Below are positions 48,225-60,453 of a stretch of DNA of 64,000 bases, piece after piece. The stretch comes from Bacteroidales bacterium (GTDB lineage Bacteria > Bacteroidota > Bacteroidia > Bacteroidales > UBA12077), in assembly GCA_030637515.1 (NCBI GenBank), contig DAOWGM010000022.1:39937-103936 (forward strand). Reading direction: 5' to 3'. Every line of letters begins with the position of its first letter. The first letter of the stretch is position 1. The notes under the pieces were generated by a model that was not told the origin of the DNA, searched no databases, and worked only from the letters and a program-made list of their open reading frames with translations. The position numbers and the translations under genes are program-made.

Positions 48225-48425
48225 TTATTCTATTTTTTTTAGTACTCCAAAAGGTGTTGATTCAATTAATGATTTAATTTTTTCCATATATTGATCAAGA
48301 CCATATTTCCTTATTTGGTTTTCAGGATTATTTGTTTTGAAATGAGCTAATAAAACAAACTCATCATCACGTATCTGAATATAATCAGGTATTTTATCTG
48401 TTCCTTGTGTTTTTAAAAAATACAT
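48225..48425 (-). CDS. conserved small protein upstream of ftsE
   Basis: This 66-aa soluble protein (MYFLKTQGTDKIPDYIQIRDDEF start, charged, no membrane segment) of unknown function. Its stop codon is 2 bases from the ftsE start. I recall similar small proteins preceding ftsE in Bacteroidota, so I treat it as real. It has three acidic-rich helices and no metal or nucleotide motifs. A role linked to FtsE is only an inference from position. Confidence 0.8.
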   Translation of the reverse strand: MYFLKTQGTDKIPDYIQIRDDEFVLLAHFKTNNPENQIRKYGLDQYMEKIKSLIESTPFGVLKKIE

Positions 48426-48649
48426 GGTATGCTATTTGCTTAGTCACAAATGTAGATAAAAAAAGTCATTTTTATTATGAAAACATTTTGGGAACTTATT
48501 AACGAAACATATTAACAATTTTATCGATTTATAAAATTAAGAAGTAATATTTACCGAAATTAACAGTTTTATGTTAATTAAAAAGACTTGAATACACGAA
48601 CAGTTATGTTTATTCTTTTTAAATTTATGCGAATTTCAAGGACTGAACC

Positions 48650-51600
48650 ATGATACAAAGAAAATATTTTAAAATACTTATTACGAGCGTATTGCTAATC
48701 TTTGCTTTTGGGGCATTCGCCCAAAAATCAATGATATTTACTGATCCTGATATTGAATACAAAACAGGATTAGAGTTATTTGAGAAACAAAAATACGGAG
48801 TAGCTCAGGAACATTTCCAAAATGCAATAAATTCTTACAAAGAAAGCAACGTTGAATTTAAAGCAAATGCTGAGTTTTATTCAGCTTTATGCGCACTTGA
48901 GTTGTACAACGAAGACGCTGAATATATGATTTCACGTTTTATTGTGGAGCGTCCTGAAAATTCAAAGGTGAATGCTGCATACTTCCAAATGGGAAAATTT
49001 CAGTACAGACAAAAGCAATATCATAAAGCAATAACATGGTTTAATAAGTTAAATAAAGATAAGCTGAACGAAGAAGAAACCTCAGAATTTTATTTTAAAC
49101 TGGGATATAGTTATTTCAGGCGAAAGAAGTTTGAAGAAGCAAGTATGGCTTTCTACGAGATAAAAGATGAAAGCACAAAATTCTCAGCGCCTGCAAAATA
49201 TTATTATGCTCATTTAGCATATCAGGATAAGAATTATGAAACAGCATTACAGGGATTTGACCAGCTAAGTGAAAATGAAACATTTGCTCCAGTGGTTCCA
49301 TATTATATTACACAAATTTATTATTTACAGGGTAGATATGATGAGGTTCTTGAGTATGCTCCTGCGTTGTTAGAATCTGCAAGCGCTAAAAGAACACCGG
49401 AAATAGCTAAAGTTATTGGCGATTCATACTATAAAAAACAACAATTCTCAGAAGCAATTGAATATCTTCAAATACATGAAGACAAAGCTAAATTTGTTTC
49501 ACGAAATGATTATTATCAACTTGGGTATTGTTACTATAAATTGGAGCAGTACGACAGTGCCGCAGTTGCACTGGAAAATGTATTAAATAAAGAAGATTTG
49601 CTAGCTCAGAATTCATATTTTCATATTGCCGATTGTTACATTGAAACAGATCAAAAGAACAAAGCCAGACTTGCTTTTGAATTTGCATCAATCCTTGATT
49701 TTGATCCTGAAATAAAAGAAGAAGCTCTTTTTAATTATGCTTTGTTAACCTACGAACTTTACCATTCTCCCTTTAATGAAGCTATTGGTGCTTTTCATGA
49801 ATTTATAAAGTCATATCCAAATTCAGAACGAATCGATGATGCGTATAACTTTCTGGTAATGGCATATTTATATACAAGCAATTATAAAGAAGCACTGAAT
49901 TCTTTAGAGAAAATTTCAGATAAGGATCATGGAATGAAAGAGGCTTATCAAAAGGTGGCTTATTTTCGTGGATTGGAGCTTTTTAATAATCTTCATTATA
50001 CCGAGGCTGTTGAAACGTTCGATAAATCATTGCAATATCCAGGTTATAACAGACTAATTTCTGCTCAATCAAATTATTGGAAGGCAGAGGCCTTTTATCA
50101 GTTGGGAGATTATAATAGTGCTATAGAATCATATAATAACTTTCTAATTACAAGCGGATCTTTTCAATTGCCTGAATATAATCTGGCTCATTACAATATG
50201 GGATATTCGTATTTTAAATTAAAGGATTATCCGAATGCAATTCAGTGGTTTAGAAAGTATGTTGGATTTACAAAAAATGAAAAATCAAAAACAGTTGCAG
50301 ATACTTATAATCGTATAGGTGATAGTTATTTTATAAGTAGGACTTATTGGATGGCAATAGAGTTTTACGACAAAGCTATTGAAACAGGTTTAATGGATAA
50401 AGATTATGCTCTTTTTCAGCGAGGATTTGCTTTAGGATTGTTAATTCGACCAGAGAAAAAAGTAGAATCTTTGCAGCAATTACTTACTGAGCATCCTGAA
50501 TCTGCATATATCGATGATGCATTATTCGAAATGGCAAGAAGTTATAGGGATCTCATGGAAACTGATAAAGCCCTCGAAAAATATACACGTATAATTGAAG
50601 ATTATCCTTCAAGTAGTTATGTGAAAAAATCACTTGTGCAACTGGGTTTAATAAATTACAATAATGATAAGAATACAGAAGCTTTAAAATACTACCAAAG
50701 GGTTGTTGCAGAATTTCCTGGCACCTCAGAAGCTAAAAATGCATTAACCGGAATTAAGAATATTTATGTTGATATGAATGATGTTGATGCATATTTTGCT
50801 TACGTAAACGGATTAGGCGAATTTGCAGATATTAGTCTTAACGAACAGGATTCTCTAACTTATATATCTGCCGAAAAACTATATATGGCAGGCGATTGTG
50901 AAAAGTCAATACTCCAGTTTAACGATTATTTAACCAGATTTTCTGATGGTTCATTTGTATTAAATTCTCACTTTTATTTAGCTGATTGTCAGAATAGAAA
51001 TGGAAATGTTGAAAGTGCTCTTAAATCATACAATTTTGTTATTGATAAACCAAAAAATACATTTTCTGAACAAGCTTTAATGGCTGCTGCTGAAATAAAT
51101 TATAAAACTGAAAACTACGAAAGTGCTTTATTAAATTATCAGAAGCTGGATCAGATAGCAGAAGTAAATAATCATCTTATAGAATCGCGAATTGGTCAGC
51201 TTAGAAGTAACTATAATTTAGAAGATTACAACAAAGTTATTGAGAATGCTGATAAGGTGCTACACACAGAAAAAATATCTGGTGAATTAAAGCGTGAGGC
51301 TCATTATAAAAAAGGGAAAGCGCTACATAATCTAAAAAATAATGAGCTTGCATTAGATGAGTTCAGAATAATTTCTGAAGAAGTTAATAGTAGAGAAGGA
51401 GCCGAATCAAAATATTTAATTTGTGATATTTACTTTAACGATAATCAGTTTGATGTAGCTGAACATGAGATATTTGATTTTGCAGCTCAGAATACTTCAC
51501 AAGAATATTGGTTGGCAAAGTCATTTATTCTATTGTCCGATGTTTATTTAAAAAAGGACGATAAATTTCAGGCTACTCATACACTGAAAAGTATTATTGA

Positions 51601-51793
51601 AAATTATAATCCGGATGCAAATGATGAAATAGTTTCCCTTGCAACCGAAAAATACAACTCTATTGTTGAGGAAGAAGAACTGAAAATAGAGCAGAAAAAG
51701 GAAAGTGATGAATTAAAACTGAACTTTGAAGAAAATACAGAAGGTCAGTACGACGAGCTTTTCAAAGAAAAGTCAGATACTATTAATTTTTAA
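48650..51793 (+). CDS. large TPR-repeat periplasmic protein
   Basis: This 1047-aa protein has a signal peptide (FKILITSVLLIFAFGAFAQ) and at least twenty tetratricopeptide-type repeats filling nearly the whole length, with typical A/F and G/Y positions (SEFYFKLGYSYFRRKKFEEASMAFYEI). The last about 40 residues are charged and coiled (EEEELKIEQKKESDELKL). It is likely periplasmic or attached to the outer membrane, acting as a protein-interaction scaffold. It is followed 15 bases later by an outer-membrane barrel gene, the usual pair in Bacteroidota genomes. The precise function is unknown. Confidence 0.9.
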   Translation: MIQRKYFKILITSVLLIFAFGAFAQKSMIFTDPDIEYKTGLELFEKQKYGVAQEHFQNAINSYKESNVEFKANAEFYSALCALELYNEDAEYMISRFIVERPENSKVNAAYFQMGKFQYRQKQYHKAITWFNKLNKDKLNEEETSEFYFKLGYSYFRRKKFEEASMAFYEIKDESTKFSAPAKYYYAHLAYQDKNYETALQGFDQLSENETFAPVVPYYITQIYYLQGRYDEVLEYAPALLESASAKRTPEIAKVIGDSYYKKQQFSEAIEYLQIHEDKAKFVSRNDYYQLGYCYYKLEQYDSAAVALENVLNKEDLLAQNSYFHIADCYIETDQKNKARLAFEFASILDFDPEIKEEALFNYALLTYELYHSPFNEAIGAFHEFIKSYPNSERIDDAYNFLVMAYLYTSNYKEALNSLEKISDKDHGMKEAYQKVAYFRGLELFNNLHYTEAVETFDKSLQYPGYNRLISAQSNYWKAEAFYQLGDYNSAIESYNNFLITSGSFQLPEYNLAHYNMGYSYFKLKDYPNAIQWFRKYVGFTKNEKSKTVADTYNRIGDSYFISRTYWMAIEFYDKAIETGLMDKDYALFQRGFALGLLIRPEKKVESLQQLLTEHPESAYIDDALFEMARSYRDLMETDKALEKYTRIIEDYPSSSYVKKSLVQLGLINYNNDKNTEALKYYQRVVAEFPGTSEAKNALTGIKNIYVDMNDVDAYFAYVNGLGEFADISLNEQDSLTYISAEKLYMAGDCEKSILQFNDYLTRFSDGSFVLNSHFYLADCQNRNGNVESALKSYNFVIDKPKNTFSEQALMAAAEINYKTENYESALLNYQKLDQIAEVNNHLIESRIGQLRSNYNLEDYNKVIENADKVLHTEKISGELKREAHYKKGKALHNLKNNELALDEFRIISEEVNSREGAESKYLICDIYFNDNQFDVAEHEIFDFAAQNTSQEYWLAKSFILLSDVYLKKDDKFQATHTLKSIIENYNPDANDEIVSLATEKYNSIVEEEELKIEQKKESDELKLNFEENTEGQYDELFKEKSDTINF

Positions 51794-51808
51794 ATAGGGA
51801 ATTGGAAT

Positions 51809-53473
51809 ATGAATCGTAAAATATTAATATACCTACATATTTTAGGGCTGGCAGTTTTGTCAACAATAAAAGTTAGTGCACAAGAAAAATTAGTTAAAGA
51901 AGTACAGGTTGTGAAGCCTTACGAACCAACAATTTCTGATGCATATAAAATCACGCATTTGCCTAAAATAACCGATACTGTAAAAACAGTACCTGAAATA
52001 ACATATACCCTACAGACAAAACCTATAAATGTTGGTTATACTATAACTCCAATAAAACCTGCAAAGATGGTTGGAGAGCCTTTATCAACCCTTTACAATA
52101 GTTACGTGAAAGTTGGTTTAGGAACAAAGGTAATGCCAATGATTGAGGCTTACGTAAGTAACAAACGTTCTAAGGAATATTCTATCGGAGCATATTATAA
52201 ATTTCTGAATTCTATTAGTCAGGTAAAATTGGATAATGATGAAAAGGAATTTGCAGGATTTAGTGATAATGATCTCAGATTTTTCGGAAAGAAATTCTTA
52301 AAGAATTCAATCATAAGTGGTGAGATGGGGTTAGCGAGTAATACCAGATATTTTTATGGATATGAAACAAGTGTAGATACAATTCTGGAAAAAGAAAATA
52401 TTAAACAGAATTTTCTATCAATGAATCTTGCAGCTGACTACAGGAGTAATTATGTTGACTCAACTCATATTAATTATCAGTTTGGATTTGATCTTGGATA
52501 CACACGAGATCTTTTTGAAAACAATGAACTGGGGATTATGGTAGCCGGTGATATAAACAAGATTTTTTCTTCTGAAATGGTTGGTGTAAGTCTTGATGTC
52601 GAACATTTTTCGCTTAGTGAAAGCATTGACTCAGTTAATAATACTGTAATTCATATTTTTCCATGGTTAGGTAAGTTCGGAGAAAAATGGCGAATAAAAG
52701 CCGGTATAAATACATTTTCTGATTTACGAGGCGATCACTCAAAAGCATTTTATTACCCTGTTGTAAACCTCGAATATGACATAGCTAATCATTATTTAAT
52801 TCCATATGGCGGAGTAGACGGAAAACTCGAGACTAATAATTTCAAAAGGATAAGCAAAATTAATCCATTTCTTGTACCAGGAACAGGCTTATTAAATACT
52901 GATCATAAAATTATTTTATATTGCGGTATAAGAGGAAACTTTAACTCAACAACCTATTATAATTTTAAAGTATCATATTCATTAATTGATGATATGCCAT
53001 TTTTTGTGAACGATTTTGTAAGTACCGATAGCATGGGTAATCAGTTTAACGTTGTTTATGATGATATTAAATTGGTTCATTATTTTGGTGAAATTTCTGT
53101 TTCTCCTTCTGAGGAACTTGTTTTTAATGTAAAGGCAAATTACCAAGAATATGAAATGACAAATGAAGCTAAACCATGGCACAAACCGGCTTTTGATTTA
53201 GCATTTACCACCAGATACAATTTGCGTCAAAAAATAGTTCTTAAAGCCGATATTCTTGCACTTGGGAAAAGATATGTTAAGCCAATTACTGCAGGAGATA
53301 TTAATGAGCTCGAATCGGCAATTGATATAAATATTGGAGCTGAATATAGATATTCAAAAGTATTATCAGGATTTATACAGTTAAACAACTTATTGTCTGA
53401 TAATTATTACGAATGGAACCTTTACCCAACCTATAGTTTTAATATTATGGCAGGTTTAACATATTCCTTTTAA
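51809..53473 (+). CDS. outer-membrane beta-barrel protein
   Basis: This 554-aa protein has a signal peptide (ILIYLHILGLAVLSTIKVSAQ), a short Pro/Thr-rich periplasmic-type segment (VKEVQVVKPYEPTISDAYKI), and then alternating beta strands ending in an aromatic residue (NIMAGLTYSF), typical of an outer-membrane barrel. There is no plug or carboxypeptidase-like domain, so it is not a complete TonB receptor. It is probably co-transcribed with the TPR protein 15 bases upstream, which may hold it or deliver cargo. Function is unknown. Confidence 0.85.
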   Translation: MNRKILIYLHILGLAVLSTIKVSAQEKLVKEVQVVKPYEPTISDAYKITHLPKITDTVKTVPEITYTLQTKPINVGYTITPIKPAKMVGEPLSTLYNSYVKVGLGTKVMPMIEAYVSNKRSKEYSIGAYYKFLNSISQVKLDNDEKEFAGFSDNDLRFFGKKFLKNSIISGEMGLASNTRYFYGYETSVDTILEKENIKQNFLSMNLAADYRSNYVDSTHINYQFGFDLGYTRDLFENNELGIMVAGDINKIFSSEMVGVSLDVEHFSLSESIDSVNNTVIHIFPWLGKFGEKWRIKAGINTFSDLRGDHSKAFYYPVVNLEYDIANHYLIPYGGVDGKLETNNFKRISKINPFLVPGTGLLNTDHKIILYCGIRGNFNSTTYYNFKVSYSLIDDMPFFVNDFVSTDSMGNQFNVVYDDIKLVHYFGEISVSPSEELVFNVKANYQEYEMTNEAKPWHKPAFDLAFTTRYNLRQKIVLKADILALGKRYVKPITAGDINELESAIDINIGAEYRYSKVLSGFIQLNNLLSDNYYEWNLYPTYSFNIMAGLTYSF

Positions 53474-55781
<2,308 letters not shown>

Positions 55782-55797
55782 GAAAATATAAAGCATA

Positions 55798-55830
55798 AAA
55801 AATGGCGATATTTATATCGCCATTTTTGTT
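55798..55830 (+). terminator. terminator of gyrB
   Basis: Perfect 13-base stem AAAAATGGCGATA / TATCGCCATTTTT with a TTTA loop, followed by G and more T. On the minus strand the mirror tail is A/T-rich, so it may also act for the convergent hydrolase gene. Confidence 0.92.
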
Positions 55831-55890
55831 TTATTATCGGAATTATATTAGCAAATATGTTTTTGTAATAAATATCTGTAATACAATAAA

Positions 55891-56979
55891 TTAATTGTAC
55901 TTGTATGCTGCTTTTTCTAAATCTCTTACTGTTTTAATTTTCTTAGGAGAATTTAAATACTGATCAAGAAATTTGTAGATTTTAACTCGAACTTCTCGGG
56001 CATGTTTTGTATCCATTCTATCAAATGAATGCCCACCTGGTACAGCTTGAAAAATTTCATAATCAAAATTCTTTCCTTCAGCTTTTAATGATTTAATTAA
56101 ATGTTCAACTTCAAGAACATTAACATCATTATCAATTGTATTGGTATGAATTAGGAGTGGAGTTCCCGTGTATTTATGCGTATTCCAAGCAGGTGATCTT
56201 CTTTTGTATTCGTTTACATCCTCAAAAGCTGTTTTTCCAATATGATAATCTGCCGAATATAAATCGCGGTAATCCTGAGTCTGATATCCCATGCGTGCAA
56301 TTAAATCGCTAACAGGAACGCCTGCAAAGGCAACTTTGTAATTTTCAGGATGATCAAATATGTTCATAAGCGAAATTAATCCGCCATGACTCCAACCAAT
56401 AATTCCAACTCTATTTTTGTCAACTATTTCATAATTATCAATCATAAACTGACGACTTGCATCAACATCTTCTGTTTCAAGTCCTCCGTAATCGATCTTT
56501 TCATAGTGTCCTTTGCCATACCCGGTACTCCCGCGATATTCTGCTGCAACTACTATATATTGCTGTGCCATTAGCTCGCGAATAATATGTGCATAATAAG
56601 TAGTAAAATCAGCGTGTACTCCACCATGAGGCAATACAATTAGCGGATACTTTTTTGAAGGATCAATATCCTTAGGGATAAAAGTATAGCTCCAGAATTT
56701 AACAGGATTTCCAGCACCTTGAGCTGTTGGATTTTCTTCTTTCCATTTTGGAGGACCATAAATATAAACCTTATCAATAAAAGCTACATCGCCAACTTTA
56801 TTATACCATAGAATATCATCAGAAATTTTTTCTAATCTATCTAATCTATGATTAAGATATTCAAGTTGATCATTTAATTTTTCGATAACTGCTTTACTGT
56901 TTTCATCGTTTTGCCCAAATGTATTTAAGCTAAAAAAACAGATAAAAGCTAAAATGGAACATTGTATTAATTTTTTCAT
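55891..56979 (-). CDS. secreted S9-type alpha/beta hydrolase
   Basis: This 362-aa protein has a signal peptide (LIQCSILAFICFFSLNTFGQ), an N-terminal coiled segment (EKLNDQLEYLNHRLDRLEKI) and an alpha/beta hydrolase domain of the prolyl oligopeptidase (S9) family. The nucleophile elbow is GWSHGG; the acid probably lies in NTIDNDVNV and the His in GGHSFDR. It lacks the N-terminal propeller of classical S9 enzymes and carries a short helical part instead. It may be an exported peptidase or esterase. The gene follows dapF by 48 bases. Confidence 0.88.
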   Translation of the reverse strand: MKKLIQCSILAFICFFSLNTFGQNDENSKAVIEKLNDQLEYLNHRLDRLEKISDDILWYNKVGDVAFIDKVYIYGPPKWKEENPTAQGAGNPVKFWSYTFIPKDIDPSKKYPLIVLPHGGVHADFTTYYAHIIRELMAQQYIVVAAEYRGSTGYGKGHYEKIDYGGLETEDVDASRQFMIDNYEIVDKNRVGIIGWSHGGLISLMNIFDHPENYKVAFAGVPVSDLIARMGYQTQDYRDLYSADYHIGKTAFEDVNEYKRRSPAWNTHKYTGTPLLIHTNTIDNDVNVLEVEHLIKSLKAEGKNFDYEIFQAVPGGHSFDRMDTKHAREVRVKIYKFLDQYLNSPKKIKTVRDLEKAAYKYN

Positions 56980-57027
56980 GATTGAAATAATTTTTCTATT
57001 GTGATTAGACCAGATTTTTTTTAAAGT

Positions 57028-57807
57028 TTAAATCTCAATTTCACCTTCGAATACTTGTGTTGCAGGTCCAGTTAACCAGATATTTCTGAAAGTATTTTTA
57101 TCTTTTTTAGTAAATGAAATGTGTAAGTTTCCTCCAATTGTAAGAATGTCATAAGAATTATTATTAGATTTTGAATAAAGAGATGCGCTTATAGCCGCAG
57201 CTGTAACTCCTGTTCCGCATGATAATGTTTCGTTTTCAACTCCTCTTTCATAAGTTCTTACAAAGATCTTATCCTCTTGAATCTCAACGAAATTAACGTT
57301 GGTTCCATCAGGAGAAAACTCTTTACTATATCTTATTTCCTTACCACGATTGTACACATCAATTTCTTTAACTTTCTCTTTGAAGGTGACATAATGAGGG
57401 GATCCTGTATTTAAGAAAAAGTTTGAGTTAACTTTATTTACGTTTGTAACATTTTGCATTTTAAGTGAAATAGAATCATCTTCATTAATTTTAGCTTTGT
57501 GTATTCCATCAATTGCACTGAAAATGGTTTCTTTGGCGAAAACCCCAAGATTTTTAGCAAAATCAACAATACATCTACCTCCATTACCACACATGGAACT
57601 TTCATTCCCATCAGAATTATAATATACCATATTAAAATCCAAATTAGCGTGATTTTCTAAAAGCATTAAACCATCTGCGCCAATGCCAAATCTTCTATCG
57701 CATAAATACTTGATATGAAGTTTGTTTAGTGATATTTTCTTTTCTCTGTTATCAATAATTATAAAGTCATTTCCAGTACCCTGATATTTAAAGAAATTAA
57801 TTGTCAT
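57028..57807 (-). CDS. dapF: diaminopimelate epimerase
   Basis: DapF converts LL- to meso-diaminopimelate for peptidoglycan and lysine synthesis, in the cytoplasm. The two active-site cysteines are in SSMCGNGGRC and ETLSCGTGVTA; KYQGTGNDFIIID is the typical N-terminus. The ORF-track start at 57909 adds 34 residues with no family similarity, so the ATG at 57807 (MTINFFKYQGTGNDF) is chosen, giving 259 aa, the normal length. Divergent from the htrA gene, with about 150 bases between them. Confidence 0.96.
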   Translation of the reverse strand: MTINFFKYQGTGNDFIIIDNREKKISLNKLHIKYLCDRRFGIGADGLMLLENHANLDFNMVYYNSDGNESSMCGNGGRCIVDFAKNLGVFAKETIFSAIDGIHKAKINEDDSISLKMQNVTNVNKVNSNFFLNTGSPHYVTFKEKVKEIDVYNRGKEIRYSKEFSPDGTNVNFVEIQEDKIFVRTYERGVENETLSCGTGVTAAAISASLYSKSNNNSYDILTIGGNLHISFTKKDKNTFRNIWLTGPATQVFEGEIEI

Positions 57808-57961
57808 GTTGTATTTTTTTGTAAACTTATAAATAAAATATTTAAAATGTACATTTGATAATTGCTTGTTAAATAATGTTAAACTGAGATATTTTGAATT
57901 TAAAGTCATTAATTTTGAGCAATAAGTACATTAAAATAATTAATTAAAACCAAATAGTGTT

Positions 57962-59443
57962 ATGAAAACCAAAACGTTTATAGGGAATATTCTTATTGCT
58001 GGTTTATCCGCATTATTAACAGTTATTATTTATACAAACTATTTTCAGGAAAAAATTAAAAGACCTGATTCAGAAACTCAAAAACGGAAGGCGCTTGATT
58101 TATTAGAGGATTCTAATCTCGTCAATTTCTATCAGGGAAATGTTGCAAAGGGTGAAATTAACGATTTTACTGTTGCCGCTGAAAACAGTATTCACGCTGT
58201 AGTTCATGTAACTTCTAAATATAATCTGGAAAACAACGATTCTTATAATAATTCATTTTACGAATGGTTGTTTGGAGAAAGGAATAATCAACCTGCCGTA
58301 TCTTTTGGATCTGGTGTAATTATTTCAGAGGATGGATATATAGTTACTAATAATCATGTAATTGAGAATTCTGATGAAATACAGGTTGTTTTGAATGATA
58401 AGCGAACATTTACAGCAAAACTTGTTGGTGCTGATCCGGGTACTGATCTTGCTTTGTTGAAAGTTAAATCAACAGAACTTCCTTTTATTTCTTATGGTAA
58501 TTCGGATGTTTTAAAAGTAGGAGAATGGGTGTTAGCAGTTGGAAATCCTTTTAATTTGACTTCAACAGTAACAGCAGGGATCGTAAGTGCAAAAGCCAGA
58601 AATATTAATATCCTCGACAATAAAAGTAATTATCCTATTGAATCATATATTCAAACCGATGCAGCTGTAAATAAAGGGAATAGCGGAGGAGCACTCGTAA
58701 ATTTAAGAGGCGAATTAGTAGGAATAAATTCAGCTATTCTATCTCCATCAGGATCTTATTCGGGTTATTCGTTTGCAATACCTATTAATTTAGTAAAAAA
58801 GGTAGTTGCAGATATCATTAAATTTGGTGAAGTACAGAGAGCTGTTCTTGGCATAAATATTCAAGATGTTAACAGCGAAACTGCTAAAAAATATAATCTC
58901 GATAAAATTGAAGGAGTACTTGTATCTGACGTAAACGATGGTGGCGCTGCGCAGGAGGCTGGATTGAAACAAGGTGATGTGATAGTTGAAGTTAATAAAG
59001 CAAAAACAAATAGTGTTGCTGAATTAACAGAACAAATGGGGAATTACAGACCTGGAGAAATTATTTACATTACTGTTAAAAGGGATAATAAAAAGAAACA
59101 ATTTGAGGTGCTTTTACGTAATATGCTTGGAAACACGAAAATTGTGAAAACCGATGAGTTCTTTTCCATTTTGGGTGCGTCAGTTCAGCAAGTAGATAAT
59201 ATTGACAAACGAAGGCTGGATATTAATTATGGTGTTAAAATCACCGGAATTAAAAAAGGAGCTTTAAGAAAGTCTGGTATTAAGGAGGGATTTATAATAC
59301 TTAAAATGCAAGGCCAAAAAGTCGTTAATGTCGATGATCTAAAAAAGATCCTTAGTAAAGAAAATGAGGGAGCTATTGTTGAATTGAAAGGATTGTATCC
59401 CGAAGGAAGATATATGTATGTATATCAGATAAAATTGGAATAA
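57962..59443 (+). CDS. HtrA/DegP-type periplasmic serine protease
   Basis: This 493-aa protease has an N-terminal membrane or signal segment (ILIAGLSALLTVIIYTNYF), a trypsin-like domain with His in TNNHVIE (near 133), Asp in DPGTDLALL (near 163), and Ser in GNSGGAL (near 242), and two PDZ domains (about 285-375 and 400-493). It degrades or refolds misfolded envelope proteins. The second PDZ is complete (INYGVKITGIKKGALRKSGI). The catalytic triad is intact. It lies 105 bases upstream of the sigma factor gene and has no visible promoter match to the primary consensus. Confidence 0.95.
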   Translation: MKTKTFIGNILIAGLSALLTVIIYTNYFQEKIKRPDSETQKRKALDLLEDSNLVNFYQGNVAKGEINDFTVAAENSIHAVVHVTSKYNLENNDSYNNSFYEWLFGERNNQPAVSFGSGVIISEDGYIVTNNHVIENSDEIQVVLNDKRTFTAKLVGADPGTDLALLKVKSTELPFISYGNSDVLKVGEWVLAVGNPFNLTSTVTAGIVSAKARNINILDNKSNYPIESYIQTDAAVNKGNSGGALVNLRGELVGINSAILSPSGSYSGYSFAIPINLVKKVVADIIKFGEVQRAVLGINIQDVNSETAKKYNLDKIEGVLVSDVNDGGAAQEAGLKQGDVIVEVNKAKTNSVAELTEQMGNYRPGEIIYITVKRDNKKKQFEVLLRNMLGNTKIVKTDEFFSILGASVQQVDNIDKRRLDINYGVKITGIKKGALRKSGIKEGFIILKMQGQKVVNVDDLKKILSKENEGAIVELKGLYPEGRYMYVYQIKLE

Positions 59444-59490
59444 AAAGCATGGTTTTATATTACCGCATAGATTTTTGGTGTTTTTTACTG

Positions 59491-59498
59491 TAAATTTG
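59491..59498 (+). promoter_or_regulatory. candidate -7 box of the sigma factor gene
   Basis: TAAATTTG matches TAnnTTTG exactly and lies 51 bases before the sigma gene. No TTTG is found 19-21 bases upstream, so the -33 part is missing or weak. Confidence 0.4.
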
Positions 59499-59548
59499 CA
59501 TATATCGCATTTTGAGTAAAGTTAACTTTGAGAAATCTTTTATAGTCA

Positions 59549-60409
59549 ATGAGACAGCTAAAAATTACAAAATCGATTACCAACAGAGAAAGTGCTTCTT
59601 TAGATAAGTATTTACAGGAAATTGGTCGAGAAGGACTAATTACTGTTGAAGAAGAAGTTGAATTAGCACAAAGAATTAGAAAAGGAGACAGGCTGGCTTT
59701 AGAAAAACTTACAAAAGCAAACCTGCGCTTTGTGGTGTCAGTTGCAAAACAATATCAAAATCAAGGGCTTACGTTGCCTGACTTAATTAATGAAGGTAAT
59801 TTGGGCTTGATAAAAGCAGCCGAAAAATTTGACGAAACACGTGGGTTTAAATTTATTTCTTACGCGGTTTGGTGGATTCGACAATCTATATTGCAGGCTT
59901 TGGCTGAACAATCAAGAATAGTTCGTTTACCATTAAATCAGGTTGGTTCCTTAAATAAAATAAATAAAGCATTTTCTAAATTTGAACAAGAGAATGAAAG
60001 AACTCCTTCGCCCGACGAATTAGCCGATAAACTGGAATTGCCTAAGGATAAGGTGGTAGATACAATGAGAGTTTCCGGTAGGCATGTGTCAATGGATGCT
60101 CCATTTGCATCTGGAGAAGACAGCAGTTTGCTTGACGTTCTTGAGAATAATGATGCTCCAAAGGCAGATACTAGTTTAATTAACGAATCTTTAATTCGTG
60201 AAATTGACAGGTCATTAGCCACATTAACAGAAAGGGAGAGAGATATTGTTAAATATTTCTTTGGTATTGGAGTTTCAGAGATGACATTAGAAGAAATTGG
60301 TGATAATTTTGGTTTAACCAGAGAAAGAGTACGCCAGATTAAAGAAAAAGCTATTAGAAGATTAAGACATACTTCAAGAAGTAGATTGTTGAAAACTTAT
60401 CTGGGATAA
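59549..60409 (+). CDS. rpoD: primary sigma-70 factor (RpoD/SigA type)
   Basis: This 286-aa sigma-70 factor of the short Bacteroidota primary type has no region 1.1. Visible are region 1.2 ([26 protein letters not shown]), region 2 with [13 protein letters not shown] and [17 protein letters not shown], region 3, and region 4 with the helix-turn-helix [19 protein letters not shown]. Primary sigma of this phylum recognises TTTG/TAnnTTTG, which agrees with the promoters in this window. I call it the primary factor on sequence type and lack of the usual group 2 differences, but paralogs elsewhere cannot be excluded. A terminator follows. Confidence 0.93.
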   Translation: MRQLKITKSITNRESASLDKYLQEIGREGLITVEEEVELAQRIRKGDRLALEKLTKANLRFVVSVAKQYQNQGLTLPDLINEGNLGLIKAAEKFDETRGFKFISYAVWWIRQSILQALAEQSRIVRLPLNQVGSLNKINKAFSKFEQENERTPSPDELADKLELPKDKVVDTMRVSGRHVSMDAPFASGEDSSLLDVLENNDAPKADTSLINESLIREIDRSLATLTERERDIVKYFFGIGVSEMTLEEIGDNFGLTRERVRQIKEKAIRRLRHTSRSRLLKTYLG

Positions 60410-60425
60410 TTTCTTTTTAAAATAT

Positions 60426-60453
60426 AAAGCCATCTTTTTAGATGGCTTTTTTT
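60426..60453. terminator. terminator between sigma gene and uvrB
   Basis: Stem AAAGCCATCT / AGATGGCTTT with a TTTT loop and a T run on the plus strand. It terminates the sigma transcript and its T tail reaches the uvrB stop codon, so it lies between two convergent genes. Confidence 0.88.

Noticed and set aside
57808-57909. 34-residue N-terminal extension of DapF
   Set aside because: No family similarity and no ribosome signal; the canonical N-terminus begins at 57807.
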